The position numbers and the translations under genes are program-made. Below are positions 1 to 8,160 of a DNA stretch of 49,564 nt, piece by piece. The stretch is from Rubrivivax sp. (GTDB lineage: Bacteria > Pseudomonadota > Gammaproteobacteria > Burkholderiales > Burkholderiaceae_C): NCBI GenBank assembly GCA_026125665.1, contig JAHCKS010000032.1, forward strand, positions 1 to 49,564, in the 5' to 3' direction. The notes below the pieces were generated by a model, which was not told the DNA's origin, ran no database searches, and saw only the letters and a list, made by a program, of their open reading frames with translations. How positions within the stretch are numbered: the first letter of the stretch is position 1; each line of letters opens with the position of its first letter.

Positions 1-258
1 AACCACGTGCTGCGCCAGCATGCCGCCCATCGAGTGGCCGACCAGCAGCAGCGGCCCGGCGGCCGCATCACCGTCCTCGTCGAGCAGCGCGCGCGCCATC
101 TCCGGCAGCGTGGCGCGACGCGTCGCGACATCGCTGACCCGCGCCGCGTCGACGAGCGGCCGCAGCGCCGCCGGCACGCGGCGGCGCAGGTGTTCGCGCA
201 CCTCGTCGAAGACCTCGCCGTCGTTGGCCAGGCCGGGCAGGAACACCAGTCTCGTCAT
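1..258 (-). CDS. alpha/beta hydrolase, N-terminal part (runs off window)
   Basis: Reading leftward from ATG 258, the frame stays open to the window edge (86 codons) and begins MTRLVFLPGLANDGEVFDEV, a typical first beta strand and oxyanion region of a small alpha/beta hydrolase. Near residue 75 it has GHSMGG, the nucleophile elbow with the catalytic serine. The acid and histidine of the triad lie outside the window. In-frame ATGs also exist at 279 and 291; 258 is preferred because the fold starts directly there. It is divergent from the phosphatase gene that starts at 354. The substrate cannot be told from this fragment. Confidence 0.75.
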   Translation of the reverse strand, partial: MTRLVFLPGLANDGEVFDEVREHLRRRVPAALRPLVDAARVSDVATRRATLPEMARALLDEDGDAAAGPLLLVGHSMGGMLAQHVV

Positions 259-353
259 CGTCCGGGCGCGCAGCGTCATCGGGCCGAGCATAAGGGGGCG
301 GCAGCGCGCGGCCGGCCGCCCCGCTATGCTCGCCGACAGGCCACGAGCCGCGC

Positions 354-1001
354 ATGACCGAGCTGCTCTTCATCCGCCACGGCGAAACCGACTGGAACCG
401 CGAACAGCGCTTCCAGGGGCAGATCGACGTGCCGCTGAACCGCACCGGCCGCGAGCAGGCGGCGCGCGTGGCCGGCCGCCTGGCCGGCGACCTGCACGAT
501 GCGCTCTATTCCAGCGACCTGGTGCGCGCGCGCGAAACGGCGCAGCCGCTGGCCGACGCCTGGCGCGTCGCCGCGGCCTTCTCGAAGGGGCTGCGCGAGC
601 AGCACTTCGGCGTGCTGGAGGGGCTGGACGTGCCGACGATCAAGGCGCGCCACCCGGACCTGTGGGCGCGCTGGCTCGAGCACCGCGGCGATTTCGCGCT
701 GCCCGGCGGCGGCGAGAGCCTGCGGCAGTTCCACGCGCGCGTGCTGGCCGCCGTGCGCGAGCTGGCCGAGGCGCACGCGGGCCGGCGCCTGGCGCTCGTC
801 ACGCACGGTGGTGTGCTCGACATGCTGTGGCGCACCGCGCACGGCCAGCCGATCGAGGGCCTGCGCACCTGCGAGATCCCGAACACCGGGCTCAACCGCC
901 TGCGCTGGAAAGGCGGCACGCTCGTCATCGAGAGCTGGGGCGACGCCGCGCACCTGGCCGACCTGCCGCCGCAGCCGCCCACGCAGGCGGGCGAACGATG
1001 A
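354..1001 (+). CDS. histidine phosphatase family protein (phosphoglycerate mutase-like)
   Basis: A 215-residue single-domain protein of the histidine phosphatase superfamily. The N-terminal FIRHGETDWN carries the catalytic RHG histidine (His9). YSSDLVRARETA is the second phosphate-binding arginine region, FGVLEG supplies the acidic proton donor, and VTHGGVLD carries the second histidine. These are cofactor-independent phosphatases/dPGM-like enzymes; the length fits GpmB/CobC-type phosphatases rather than glycolytic mutase. A TATGCT box at 325-330 is a possible -10. It is the first gene of a rightward cluster with a reductase, kinase and enolase paralogue, so it may dephosphorylate a pathway intermediate (inference). 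Confidence 0.85.
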   Translation: MTELLFIRHGETDWNREQRFQGQIDVPLNRTGREQAARVAGRLAGDLHDALYSSDLVRARETAQPLADAWRVAAAFSKGLREQHFGVLEGLDVPTIKARHPDLWARWLEHRGDFALPGGGESLRQFHARVLAAVRELAEAHAGRRLALVTHGGVLDMLWRTAHGQPIEGLRTCEIPNTGLNRLRWKGGTLVIESWGDAAHLADLPPQPPTQAGER

Positions 1002-1091
1002 GGCCGGCCCCGCAACGCCGCCACGAACGCACGCCACGGCGCCGCGAAGCCCCCCGACGGAAAACGGACGCCGCGTTCGGAGAATGCCGCG

Positions 1092-2105
1092 ATGAGCACG
1101 CCTGATTCCCCTTTCCGCCACACCGTCGTCGTCGGCGCCGGCGCCGTCGGCAACTTCTTCGGCGGCATGCTGGCGCGCGCCGGCCACGCCGTGACGCTGA
1201 TCGGCCGCGCGCCGCACGTGCAGGCAGTGCAGCGCGACGGTTTGCAGATGCAGCTCGGCGCGAGTCTGGGCGGCCGCACGGAGACCGTGCGCCTGCAGGC
1301 GAGCACCGACCTGGCCGCCGTGCGCGAGGCCGAGCTCGTGCTCTTCTGCGTCAAGTCGCCGGACACCGCCGCCGTGGCGCGCGAGATGGCGCCGATGCTG
1401 CGCGAGGGCACGCTCGTGCTCAGCCTGCAGAACGGCGTGGACAACGCCGAGACCATCGCGCGCGAGCTCGGCGCCGCCGGTGCGACCGCCTCGCGAGGCG
1501 TGACGGTGGCGCCGGCCGTCGTCTACGTCGCCACGGCGATGCCGGGCCCCGGTGTCGTGGCGCACTTCGGCCGCGGCGACCTCGTCGTCGGCCCGCTCAC
1601 CGCGACCGACGCCGACGATGCGGCGAAGGCGGCGCGGCTGCAGGCGCTGGCACACTTCTTCGCCGCCGCCGGCGTGCCGGTGCGCCTCTCGCGCGACGTG
1701 CTCGACGAGCTGTGGAGCAAGCTGCTCGTCAACAGCGCCTACAACGCCATCTCGGCGCTCGTGCAGCTGCCGTACGGGCGCATGGTCGAGGTGCCGGAGG
1801 TCCGCGCACTGCAGCGCACGATCGTCGAGGAGGTGGTCGCCGTCGCGGCGGCCGAGGGCCGCAGGCTGCCGCTGGCCGAGTCGATGCAGGCGATGGAGCG
1901 CATCGCCACGGCGATGCCGGCGCAGTTCTCCTCCACCGCGCAGGACCTGGCACGCGGCAAACCGACCGAGATCGATCACCTGAACGGCCACGTCGCACGG
2001 CGCGGCGCCGCGCTCGGTGTGCCGGCGCCGGTGAACCAGGCGCTGCACGCTCTCGTCAAGCTGGCCGAGGCCGCCCGGGCCGGGCACGGCCCGGCGCAGG
2101 CCTGA
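1092..2105 (+). CDS. 2-dehydropantoate 2-reductase family protein (ketopantoate reductase-like)
   Basis: A 337-residue protein with the ApbA/PanE architecture. The N-terminal Rossmann motif VVGAGAVGNFFGG (residues 13-25) binds NADPH. LQNGVDN is the conserved Asn loop near residue 116. Lys210 in ELWSKLLVNSAYN matches the catalytic lysine, and Glu293 in GKPTEIDHLNG matches the substrate-binding glutamate. PanE reduces ketopantoate to pantoate, but the family also reduces other 2-oxo acids. No other pantothenate gene is nearby, and it is followed 25 bases later by a kinase and an enolase paralogue, so a different 2-oxo/2-hydroxy acid substrate is plausible. A GGAG ribosome site lies just before ATG 1092. 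Confidence 0.85.
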   Translation: MSTPDSPFRHTVVVGAGAVGNFFGGMLARAGHAVTLIGRAPHVQAVQRDGLQMQLGASLGGRTETVRLQASTDLAAVREAELVLFCVKSPDTAAVAREMAPMLREGTLVLSLQNGVDNAETIARELGAAGATASRGVTVAPAVVYVATAMPGPGVVAHFGRGDLVVGPLTATDADDAAKAARLQALAHFFAAAGVPVRLSRDVLDELWSKLLVNSAYNAISALVQLPYGRMVEVPEVRALQRTIVEEVVAVAAAEGRRLPLAESMQAMERIATAMPAQFSSTAQDLARGKPTEIDHLNGHVARRGAALGVPAPVNQALHALVKLAEAARAGHGPAQA

Positions 2106-2130
2106 CGCACCCGGCGCATCCGCCCCGCAC

Positions 2131-3177
2131 ATGTCGTCGCCCGCGCCGGTGCCCGCCGAGTTCGTGCAGGCGCTGCGCGATGCGGCGCTGATCGACGCCG
2201 ACGAGGTGCCCGGCGGCGCGGCGCTGGCAGGCGGCGTCTCGTCGGACATCTGGCGCCTGGACACGCGCCGCGGCGCGCTGTGCGCGAAGCGCGCGCTGCC
2301 GAAGCTGCGGGTGGCCGCCGACTGGCGCGCGCCGATCGAGCGCAACCGCTACGAAGCGCGCTGGATGCACGTCGCGAACGCGGCCGTGCCCGGCGCGGCG
2401 CCGCGCGTGCTGGCGCAGCACGAGGCGCTGGGCGTGCTGGTGATGGAGTACCTGCCGCCGGAACGGCACACGCTGTGGAAGGCGCAGCTGGCGCGCGGAC
2501 AGGCCGAAGCGGCCACGGCCCATGCCGTCGGCGCGACGCTCGTGCGCATCCATGCGCACGCGGCGGCCCGCGCAGCCGAGCTGGCGCCGCGCTTCGACAC
2601 CGACCGCATCTTCTTCGACATCCGGCTCGAGCCCTACCTCGTCGCCACGGCGGCGAAACATCCGGACCGCGCTGACGCGCTGCACACGCTCGTCGCGCAG
2701 ACGCAGGCCAACGCGCGCTCGCTGGTGCACGGCGACGTGAGCCCGAAGAACATCCTCGTGCGCACGGACCCGTCGGACGACGGCCCGGCCCAGCCGGTGC
2801 TGCTGGACGCCGAGTGCGCCTGGTGGGGCGACCCGGCGTTCGACCTCGCGTTCTGCCTCAACCACCTGCTGCTCAAGGCGCTGTGGGTGCGCGGCGCGCG
2901 TGCCGCGCTCGGCCGCTGCTTCGACGCGCTCGCCGCGGCGTACCGCGAAGGCATTCACTGGGAGCTTCCGGCGGCGGTCGAAGCACGCGCCGCACGCCTG
3001 CTGCCGGGCCTGCTGCTCGCGCGCGTGGACGGCAAGTCGCCGGTGGAGTACCTCGACCGGCCGGCACAGCACGAGGCCGTGCGTCGCGTGGCGCGCGCGC
3101 TGCTCGCGCGGCCCGTGGCCACGCTGGCCGAGGTGCAGGCCGCGTGGCAGATGGAACTGGAGCGCACCGACGCATGA
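2131..3177 (+). CDS. APH-fold small-molecule kinase (phosphotransferase family)
   Basis: A 348-residue aminoglycoside-phosphotransferase-fold kinase. CAKRALPKLRV (about residues 51-61) carries the ATP-binding lysine. The catalytic loop HGDVSPKNILV has Asp202 and Asn207. LLDAECAWWGDPAFDLAF holds the metal-binding Asp226, the equivalent of DFG. All kinase residues needed for activity are visible, so this looks like a working enzyme that phosphorylates an alcohol of a small metabolite. It shares features with methylthioribose-kinase-like proteins, but no methionine-salvage gene is present. Its stop overlaps the start of the enolase paralogue (ATGA), which points to coupled translation and a shared pathway. 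Confidence 0.85.
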   Translation: MSSPAPVPAEFVQALRDAALIDADEVPGGAALAGGVSSDIWRLDTRRGALCAKRALPKLRVAADWRAPIERNRYEARWMHVANAAVPGAAPRVLAQHEALGVLVMEYLPPERHTLWKAQLARGQAEAATAHAVGATLVRIHAHAAARAAELAPRFDTDRIFFDIRLEPYLVATAAKHPDRADALHTLVAQTQANARSLVHGDVSPKNILVRTDPSDDGPAQPVLLDAECAWWGDPAFDLAFCLNHLLLKALWVRGARAALGRCFDALAAAYREGIHWELPAAVEARAARLLPGLLLARVDGKSPVEYLDRPAQHEAVRRVARALLARPVATLAEVQAAWQMELERTDA

Positions 3178-4592
3178 GTCCGGCTTCTTCCACCCGCATT
3201 TCTCCCACCCGCATCCGCCACATCCACGCCCGCCGCGTTTGGGACAGCCGCGGCCGGCCGACCGTGGAGGCCGAAGTGCGCCTCGAAGGCAGCGCGGGCG
3301 GCGCAAGCCAGCCGACGGTCGGCCGCGCCATCGTGCCCGCGGGCGCCAGCCGCGGCACGCGCGAGGCCCTCGAGCTGCGCGACGGCGGTGCACGCTTCGG
3401 CGGCCAGGACGTGCAGGCGGCGGTCGGCCACGTGCGCGGCGAGATCGCGCGGGCGCTCGCGGGCATGGATGCCGCCGACCAGGCGGCGATCGACGCGCGC
3501 CTCGTCGCGCTCGACGGCACCCCGAACAAGCAGCGGCTCGGCGCCAACGCGACGCTCGCCGTGTCGATGGCGGCCGCGCACGCGGCGGCCGCGGCCGCCG
3601 GGCTGCCGCTCTTCGAGCACCTGGCGCGCAGCACGTCCTCCGTGCCGGAGCGTCTGATCCCGCTGCCGCAGATCCAGATCTTCGGCGGCGGCGCACACGC
3701 CGAGCGCCGCGTCGACATCCAGGACTTCATGGTGATGTGTCCCGGTGCCGGCTCGTTCGCCGAGGCGCTGGAGTGGACGGCCGAGGTCTATCGCGCCGCC
3801 GGCGCGGCGTTGCGCGAACGCGGTGCGCTCGCCGGCGTGGCCGACGAAGGCGGCTGGTGGCCGCAGTTCGGCAGCAACGAGGAAGCGCTCGGCGCGCTCG
3901 TCGCCGCCATCGAGCGTGCCGGCTACGTGCCGGGCACGCAGGTGGCGATCGCGCTCGACGTCGCGGCCAGCGAGCTCGGCCGCGGCGGCCGCTACCGGCT
4001 CGGCCTCGAGCAGCGCGAGCTCGACAGCGACGCGATGGCCGAGCTGCTGCTGCGCTGGTGCGAGCGTTATCCCATCGCCAGCATCGAAGACCCGCTGGCC
4101 GAGGACGACCTGGCCGGCTTCGCGCGCTTCACGCGGGCCGTGGGCCACCGCGTGCAGGTGGTCGGCGACGACCTGCTCGTCAGCGACGCGGCACTGGTGC
4201 GCGAAGCGGCCGCCGCGGGCGCGGCGAACACGGTGCTGCTGAAGCCGAACCAGCGCGGCACCCTGACCGAGACGTGGCAGTGCTGGCAGGCGGCGCGTGC
4301 CCTCGGCCACGCCGGCATCGTCTCGGCGCGCTCGGGCGAGAGCGAAGACACGACGATCGTCGATCTCGCCATCGGCTGGGGCGTCGGCCAGCTGAAGGTC
4401 GGCTCGTTCGCGCGCAGCGAGCGCATGGCGAAGTGGAACGAGGTGCTGCGCATCGAGGAGCGGCTCGGCGCGCTCGCGCGCTTCGCCGGTGCGGCGGTGC
4501 TGGGGCGCAACGCCAAGCCGGCGGCATCGGCCGCAGCGCCAGCATCGGCCGCACCGGCCGCACCGGATTTGCGGCCCGGGCGCGGCGGCTGA
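3174..4592 (+). CDS. enolase paralogue with altered substrate-site residues
   Basis: A 472-residue member of the true enolase family, recognisable along its full length (WDSRGRPTVEAEV at the N-terminus, KVGSFARSERMAKWNE near the C-terminus). Compared with yeast enolase from memory, it keeps the metal ligands (Asp262, Glu305, Asp332), the catalytic acid/base pair (Glu225, Lys357), Lys408, His175 and loop Ser59. It differs at three substrate-site positions: Thr40 is Arg60, Glu168 is Asp184 (in DIQDFM), and His373 is Ala385 (in VSARSGESED). It also has a low-complexity Ala/Pro C-terminal tail of about 25 residues. Glycolytic enolase would not be expected to lose these. The gene overlaps the upstream kinase by ATGA. 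Probably a dehydratase acting on a 2-phospho-hydroxy acid other than 2-phosphoglycerate (inference). Confidence 0.85.
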   Translation: MSPASSTRISPTRIRHIHARRVWDSRGRPTVEAEVRLEGSAGGASQPTVGRAIVPAGASRGTREALELRDGGARFGGQDVQAAVGHVRGEIARALAGMDAADQAAIDARLVALDGTPNKQRLGANATLAVSMAAAHAAAAAAGLPLFEHLARSTSSVPERLIPLPQIQIFGGGAHAERRVDIQDFMVMCPGAGSFAEALEWTAEVYRAAGAALRERGALAGVADEGGWWPQFGSNEEALGALVAAIERAGYVPGTQVAIALDVAASELGRGGRYRLGLEQRELDSDAMAELLLRWCERYPIASIEDPLAEDDLAGFARFTRAVGHRVQVVGDDLLVSDAALVREAAAAGAANTVLLKPNQRGTLTETWQCWQAARALGHAGIVSARSGESEDTTIVDLAIGWGVGQLKVGSFARSERMAKWNEVLRIEERLGALARFAGAAVLGRNAKPAASAAAPASAAPAAPDLRPGRGG

Positions 4593-4637
4593 CCTCGACG
4601 ATCAGGCGTCACCACCTCGCGAGAGAGCCACCCGCGC

Positions 4638-5483
4638 ATGGACAGCCTCTCGCTCACCGCCGCGCTGGCGAGCGCGTTGCTGCATGCCGGCTGGAACGCG
4701 GCAGTGAAGGCGCACCCCGCGCCGCGCGAGGCGATGGCGGCGCAGATGATCGCCGCGGCCGTGCTGGCCATCTTCGGCCTTGCCGCCACCGGGCTGCCTG
4801 CGCCGGCCGCCTGGCCTTGGATCGTCGCGTCGACGGCGCTCAACGTCGGCGCCGTCACGTCGATGCTGCGGGCCTACGAGCACGGCGGCTTCGGCACCGT
4901 CTATCCGGTGATGCGGGCCGTCGGCGTGCTCGGCGTCGCGGTGGTGGCGCCGCTCGCGCTCGGCGAGCGGCTGGGCCTCGGCGCGATGTCCGGCGTGGCG
5001 CTCGTCGTCGTGGCGCTGCTGCTGCTGACGCAGGACGCGCGCGGTGGCGACTTCCCGCCGCGCGCGCTGGCGTGGACGCTGCTGGCCGGTGTGGTCACCA
5101 GCGGCTACGTGCTCGCCGACGCGCAGGGCGCGCGCGCCGGAGGCGGCGGTGGCGCCGGGCCGCTCGCCTACGGCTTCGCCGTCAGCATCACCAACGCCGT
5201 CGCCATCTCGTGGGTCTCGCGCGGCGTCGGTGCACCGTGGGTGCTGCTGGCGCGGCACTGGCGGCTGGCCGCGCCGGCCTCGTTCGCGTCGATGGGCTCG
5301 TACCTGCTGATCCTGTGGGTGTTCACGCGCGCGCCGGTGGCACCGGCAGCGGCGCTGCGCGACACCAGCGCCGTGTTCGCGATGCTGATCGCCGTGCTGT
5401 GGCTGAAGGAGCGGCTCGCGGCGCGGCGCTGGCTGGCGCTGGCGCTGGTCGTCGCCGGCGTGCCGTTGCTGCGGCTGGGGTAG
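4638..5483 (+). CDS. DMT/EamA-type transporter
   Basis: A 281-residue integral membrane protein with about ten hydrophobic segments in two repeats, matching the drug/metabolite transporter superfamily. Residues 1-135 form one EamA half (LHAGWNAAVKAHPAPREAM; RAYEHGGFGTVYPVMRAVGV), and residues about 145-281 form the second (LRDTSAVFAMLIAVLWLKER is the diagnostic last-helix pattern). Such proteins export or import small metabolites in the inner membrane. It follows the enolase paralogue by 45 bases on the same strand, with GAGAG upstream as a ribosome site, so it probably moves a substrate or product of that cluster. The substrate is unknown. Confidence 0.85.
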   Translation: MDSLSLTAALASALLHAGWNAAVKAHPAPREAMAAQMIAAAVLAIFGLAATGLPAPAAWPWIVASTALNVGAVTSMLRAYEHGGFGTVYPVMRAVGVLGVAVVAPLALGERLGLGAMSGVALVVVALLLLTQDARGGDFPPRALAWTLLAGVVTSGYVLADAQGARAGGGGGAGPLAYGFAVSITNAVAISWVSRGVGAPWVLLARHWRLAAPASFASMGSYLLILWVFTRAPVAPAAALRDTSAVFAMLIAVLWLKERLAARRWLALALVVAGVPLLRLG

Positions 5484-5620
5484 GCCGCACGGCCCTCGGG
5501 GGGGCTCAGGCGCTTGCGTGCGCCCTTGGGTGCCCCCACGTGCCACGCGGTGCTACAAGGCGGGCTGCCGATGCCGCCCCCGCGCGCGCCGCCGCCGACC
5601 GAACGCACCGAGGAGTCCGC

Positions 5621-6010
5621 ATGCGCCAGCGCTTCCGCCGCCGCCCCGACCAGGCCGTCACCGCCGTGCGGCTGGCGCTCGACTTCGACGGCTTCGCCTA
5701 CCGCAAGTGGGACCACGAGCAGCGCGCGCGCGCGGGCGACTGGCTGGTCGACAACGGCGGCGACGTCTACACCGTCGCTGCCGACACGTTCGCGCGCACG
5801 TACCGCGAAGTGAGCCCCGGTCGCTGGGTCAAGGCGACGCCGGTGTGGGCCGAGCGCGCCGAGCGCGCCGGCAGCGTCGCCACACGCGAAGGCCGCACGG
5901 CCTACGCCGCCGGAGACTGGCTGGTGTCGAACCAGGCCGACGGCAGCGACGCGTACGCGATCGGCGCAGCGAAGTTCGAGCAGCTTTACGAGCCCGACCC
6001 CGAGGCCTGA
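5621..6010 (+). CDS. small protein with two copies of a GDW(L/I)V...Y domain
   Basis: A 129-residue cytosolic protein starting at ATG 5621, with GAGGAG seven bases upstream deciding the start. Two copies of the same module are visible: AGDWLVDNGGDVYTVAADTF followed by ARTY (residues about 44-67), and AGDWLVSNQADGSDAYAIGA followed by AKFEQLY (about 100-126). The modules resemble the short stand-alone family with the pattern PGD(Y/W)IVTG...YP..PD.FEATY, whose function I do not know. Here the module is duplicated in tandem with a linker containing VKATPVWAE. It has no signal peptide or membrane segment. It follows the transporter by 137 bases and may be separate from that cluster. Confidence 0.7.
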   Translation: MRQRFRRRPDQAVTAVRLALDFDGFAYRKWDHEQRARAGDWLVDNGGDVYTVAADTFARTYREVSPGRWVKATPVWAERAERAGSVATREGRTAYAAGDWLVSNQADGSDAYAIGAAKFEQLYEPDPEA

Positions 6011-6273
6011 AGCATCCCGGGCCCGTGACTGCGCCCGGCGTTGGCGAAGAGCTGTGGGCGGCCCCCGATCGCGGCGCGCCGGGCCGATGCCGTGGGGCCA
6101 CTCAGGGCATGGCACCCGAGGCGCGGCTGCCGACCTTGGAGCGCCACCGGCGGTGCGCCGTGTGTTCGGGTGCCAAGCCCTGGGCGGCGCCCCGCGACCT
6201 CGGACTTGCGCGCCGCCATCGCGCATGAAGGAAGTCTCAGCTTCTTGAGAACGGCCCTCGGGGCTGTGCGACC

Positions 6274-7683
6274 TCAACGGTCCGGCGTCGCCCGCTCACC
6301 CGGTCCGCCGCCGTGCACGATGCGGGCGTGCCGCTGGTAGGTCCAGTAGGCCCAGGCCCAGTTGACCAGCACGATCAGGCGGTTGCGGAAGCCGATCAGG
6401 AAGAACACGTGCGCGGCGAGCCAGAACCACCAGGCGACGAGGCCCGAGAGGCGGAAGCCGCGCAGGTCCACCACCGCGGCCATGCGGCCGATGGTGGCGA
6501 GGTTGCCGTAGTCGCGGTAGCGGAACGGTGCGCCGGTGGCGTCAGTGCCACCGCCGCCATGCGCCAGCCTCGCGCGCAGCACGTGCGCCACGTGCCGCCC
6601 CATCTGCTTGGCCGCCGGCGCGATGCCGGGCACCGGCCGGCCGTCGGGCTGGGACACCGCGGCCAGATCGCCGGCGACGAAGACCTCGGGGTGGCCGGGC
6701 AGGCTGAGGTCGGGCCGGACCTTCACGCGGCCGGCGCGGTCGAGCTCGATGCCGTCGCGACCGGCCTCGCCGGCCTCGCTCGCACCGGCAACATCGGCCG
6801 GGCCACCCGCAGGGCCCGCACGGGCGGCGCTCTCGGCCAGCAGCCGGCCGAGCGGCGACGCGGCCACGCCGGCGGCCCACAGCACCGTGCGGCAGCGATG
6901 CCGTTCATCGCCGAGCCGGTAGCCCTCGCCGTCGATGGCGGCCACCGGAGTGCCGGTCACCACCTCCACGCCCAGGCGCTCGAGCTGCGCGCGCGCCTTC
7001 GCCTGCAGCGCCGGCGGGAAGGTGGCCAGCACGGCCGGTCCGGCTTCGAGCAGGCGCACGCGCGCGCGGCTCGGGTCGATGTGGCGGAACTCGCGCTTCA
7101 ACGTGTGGTGCGCGATCTCGGCCATCGTGCCCGCGAGCTCCACGCCGGTGGGCCCGGCGCCGACGACGGCGAAGTGCAGCCACGCGTCGCGTTCGGCCGC
7201 ATCGCCGGCGGCTGCCGCCGCCTCGGCGCGCTCGAAGGCGGTGAGCACGCGCCGGCGGATCGTCAGCGCATCGTCCAGCGTCTTCAGCCCCGGGGCGTGG
7301 CGCGCCCAGTCGTCGTGGCCGAAGTAGGCGTGCGCGGCACCACTGGCAACGAGCAGGAAGTCGTAGGCCAGCGTCCCGCCGGCGCCGTCGGCGCCCAGCA
7401 CGACGTGCCGTGCCGCGAGGTCGATGCCGGTCACTTCCGCCAGCCGCACGTCGACGTTGACCTGCCCGCGCAGGATGTGGCGCAGCGGCGCGGCGATGTC
7501 CGGCGCCGACAGGCCGGCCGTCGCCACCTGGTAGAGCAGCGGCTGGAACAGGTGGTGGTTCGCACGGTCGACGAGCGTGATCGCCAGCGGCGCGTGCGCC
7601 AGCGCGCGCACGGCCCACAGCCCCGCGAAGCCGCCACCGACGACGACGAGGCGCGCCGGCGAGCCCCGGCTCGGGCCGGCCAT
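6274..7683 (-). CDS. ndh: type II NADH dehydrogenase (NAD(P)/FAD-dependent oxidoreductase)
   Basis: A 469-residue flavoprotein if started at ATG 7683. RLVVVGGGFAGLWAVRAL is the N-terminal FAD Rossmann motif, NHHLFQPLLYQVATAGLS is characteristic of NDH-2, VVGAGPTGVELAGTMAEIA is the NADH-binding motif, and VFVAGDLAAV is the second FAD motif. The C-terminus has hydrophobic/amphipathic helices (FWLAAHVFFLIGFRNRLI) that tether the enzyme to the inner membrane. It passes electrons from NADH to quinone without proton pumping. The start is chosen because TGATG joins the stop of the upstream DacB-like stub to this ATG; an in-frame ATG at 7695 is the alternative. Confidence 0.88.
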   Translation of the reverse strand: MAGPSRGSPARLVVVGGGFAGLWAVRALAHAPLAITLVDRANHHLFQPLLYQVATAGLSAPDIAAPLRHILRGQVNVDVRLAEVTGIDLAARHVVLGADGAGGTLAYDFLLVASGAAHAYFGHDDWARHAPGLKTLDDALTIRRRVLTAFERAEAAAAAGDAAERDAWLHFAVVGAGPTGVELAGTMAEIAHHTLKREFRHIDPSRARVRLLEAGPAVLATFPPALQAKARAQLERLGVEVVTGTPVAAIDGEGYRLGDERHRCRTVLWAAGVAASPLGRLLAESAARAGPAGGPADVAGASEAGEAGRDGIELDRAGRVKVRPDLSLPGHPEVFVAGDLAAVSQPDGRPVPGIAPAAKQMGRHVAHVLRARLAHGGGGTDATGAPFRYRDYGNLATIGRMAAVVDLRGFRLSGLVAWWFWLAAHVFFLIGFRNRLIVLVNWAWAYWTYQRHARIVHGGGPGERATPDR

Positions 7684-7964
7684 CAGGGCGACCATCCCTG
7701 CATCGGCCGGCCCGCCCGGTGGACCCAGCCTGGGCCCCGGTGCTCGAGCGGCAGCGCCACCGCGGCGAGCGATTCGGCTGGCACGTTGGCCGCGGCGAGC
7801 GCCTGCCGCACCGCGAGAGGCAGCCCGCCGGGATGCACGTGCGCTGGGTCACCGGGCTGCGCGCAGGCCGCGAGCAGCACCGCACCCGGCAAGGCGGTGG
7901 AGCGCGCGCCGAGGCGGCGCAGGGTGCGCCGGCACAGCGGCAGGAGACCGGTCGACGCGCTCAC
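7683..7964 (-). pseudogene. truncated DacB-like (PBP4) N-terminal stub, 93 residues
   Basis: From GTG 7964 the frame encodes a lipoprotein-like signal (LPGAVLLAAC) and then LPLAVRQALAAANVPAESLA and HRAGRPMQ, the usual opening of betaproteobacterial D-alanyl-D-alanine carboxypeptidase/endopeptidase DacB. In DacB the next residues are (P)AS-x-x-K, the catalytic Ser-x-x-Lys motif. Here the frame instead reads GWSP and stops at 7683-7685. All catalytic domains are missing, so it cannot be an active enzyme. The stop overlaps the ndh start (TGATG), so the stub is probably translated and couples to ndh. The DacB assignment rests on a short stretch and is tentative; a small lipoprotein is the alternative. 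Confidence 0.55.
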
Positions 7965-8160
7965 GCGCACGATTGTGGCGCGAGCGCCGGGCCGGGCTGC
8001 GCAGCGCCAGGCGAGCGGCCCGCCCAGGGTGGGCCCGCCCAGGCGACACGCCGGCACCACCCGCAGCGTTGTGCGGCGTGAACAGGCGTGCCTTCCGGCC
8101 CGCCGGCGACATGCCCTTTACGCGTGCGAAGCAACCGCCGCGCCACAATCGCCCCCCAAC

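Noticed and set aside
2900-5620. Long plus-strand frame leading into the small duplicated-domain protein
   Set aside because: Shadow of the kinase, enolase and transporter genes. Only the part from ATG 5621, with GAGGAG upstream, is coding.
6011-6273. Possible gene or dacB C-terminal remnant after ndh
   Set aside because: No frame shows DacB motifs or any recognisable protein; only a weak TCTCA/TGAGA hairpin (6235-6250) between convergent genes.
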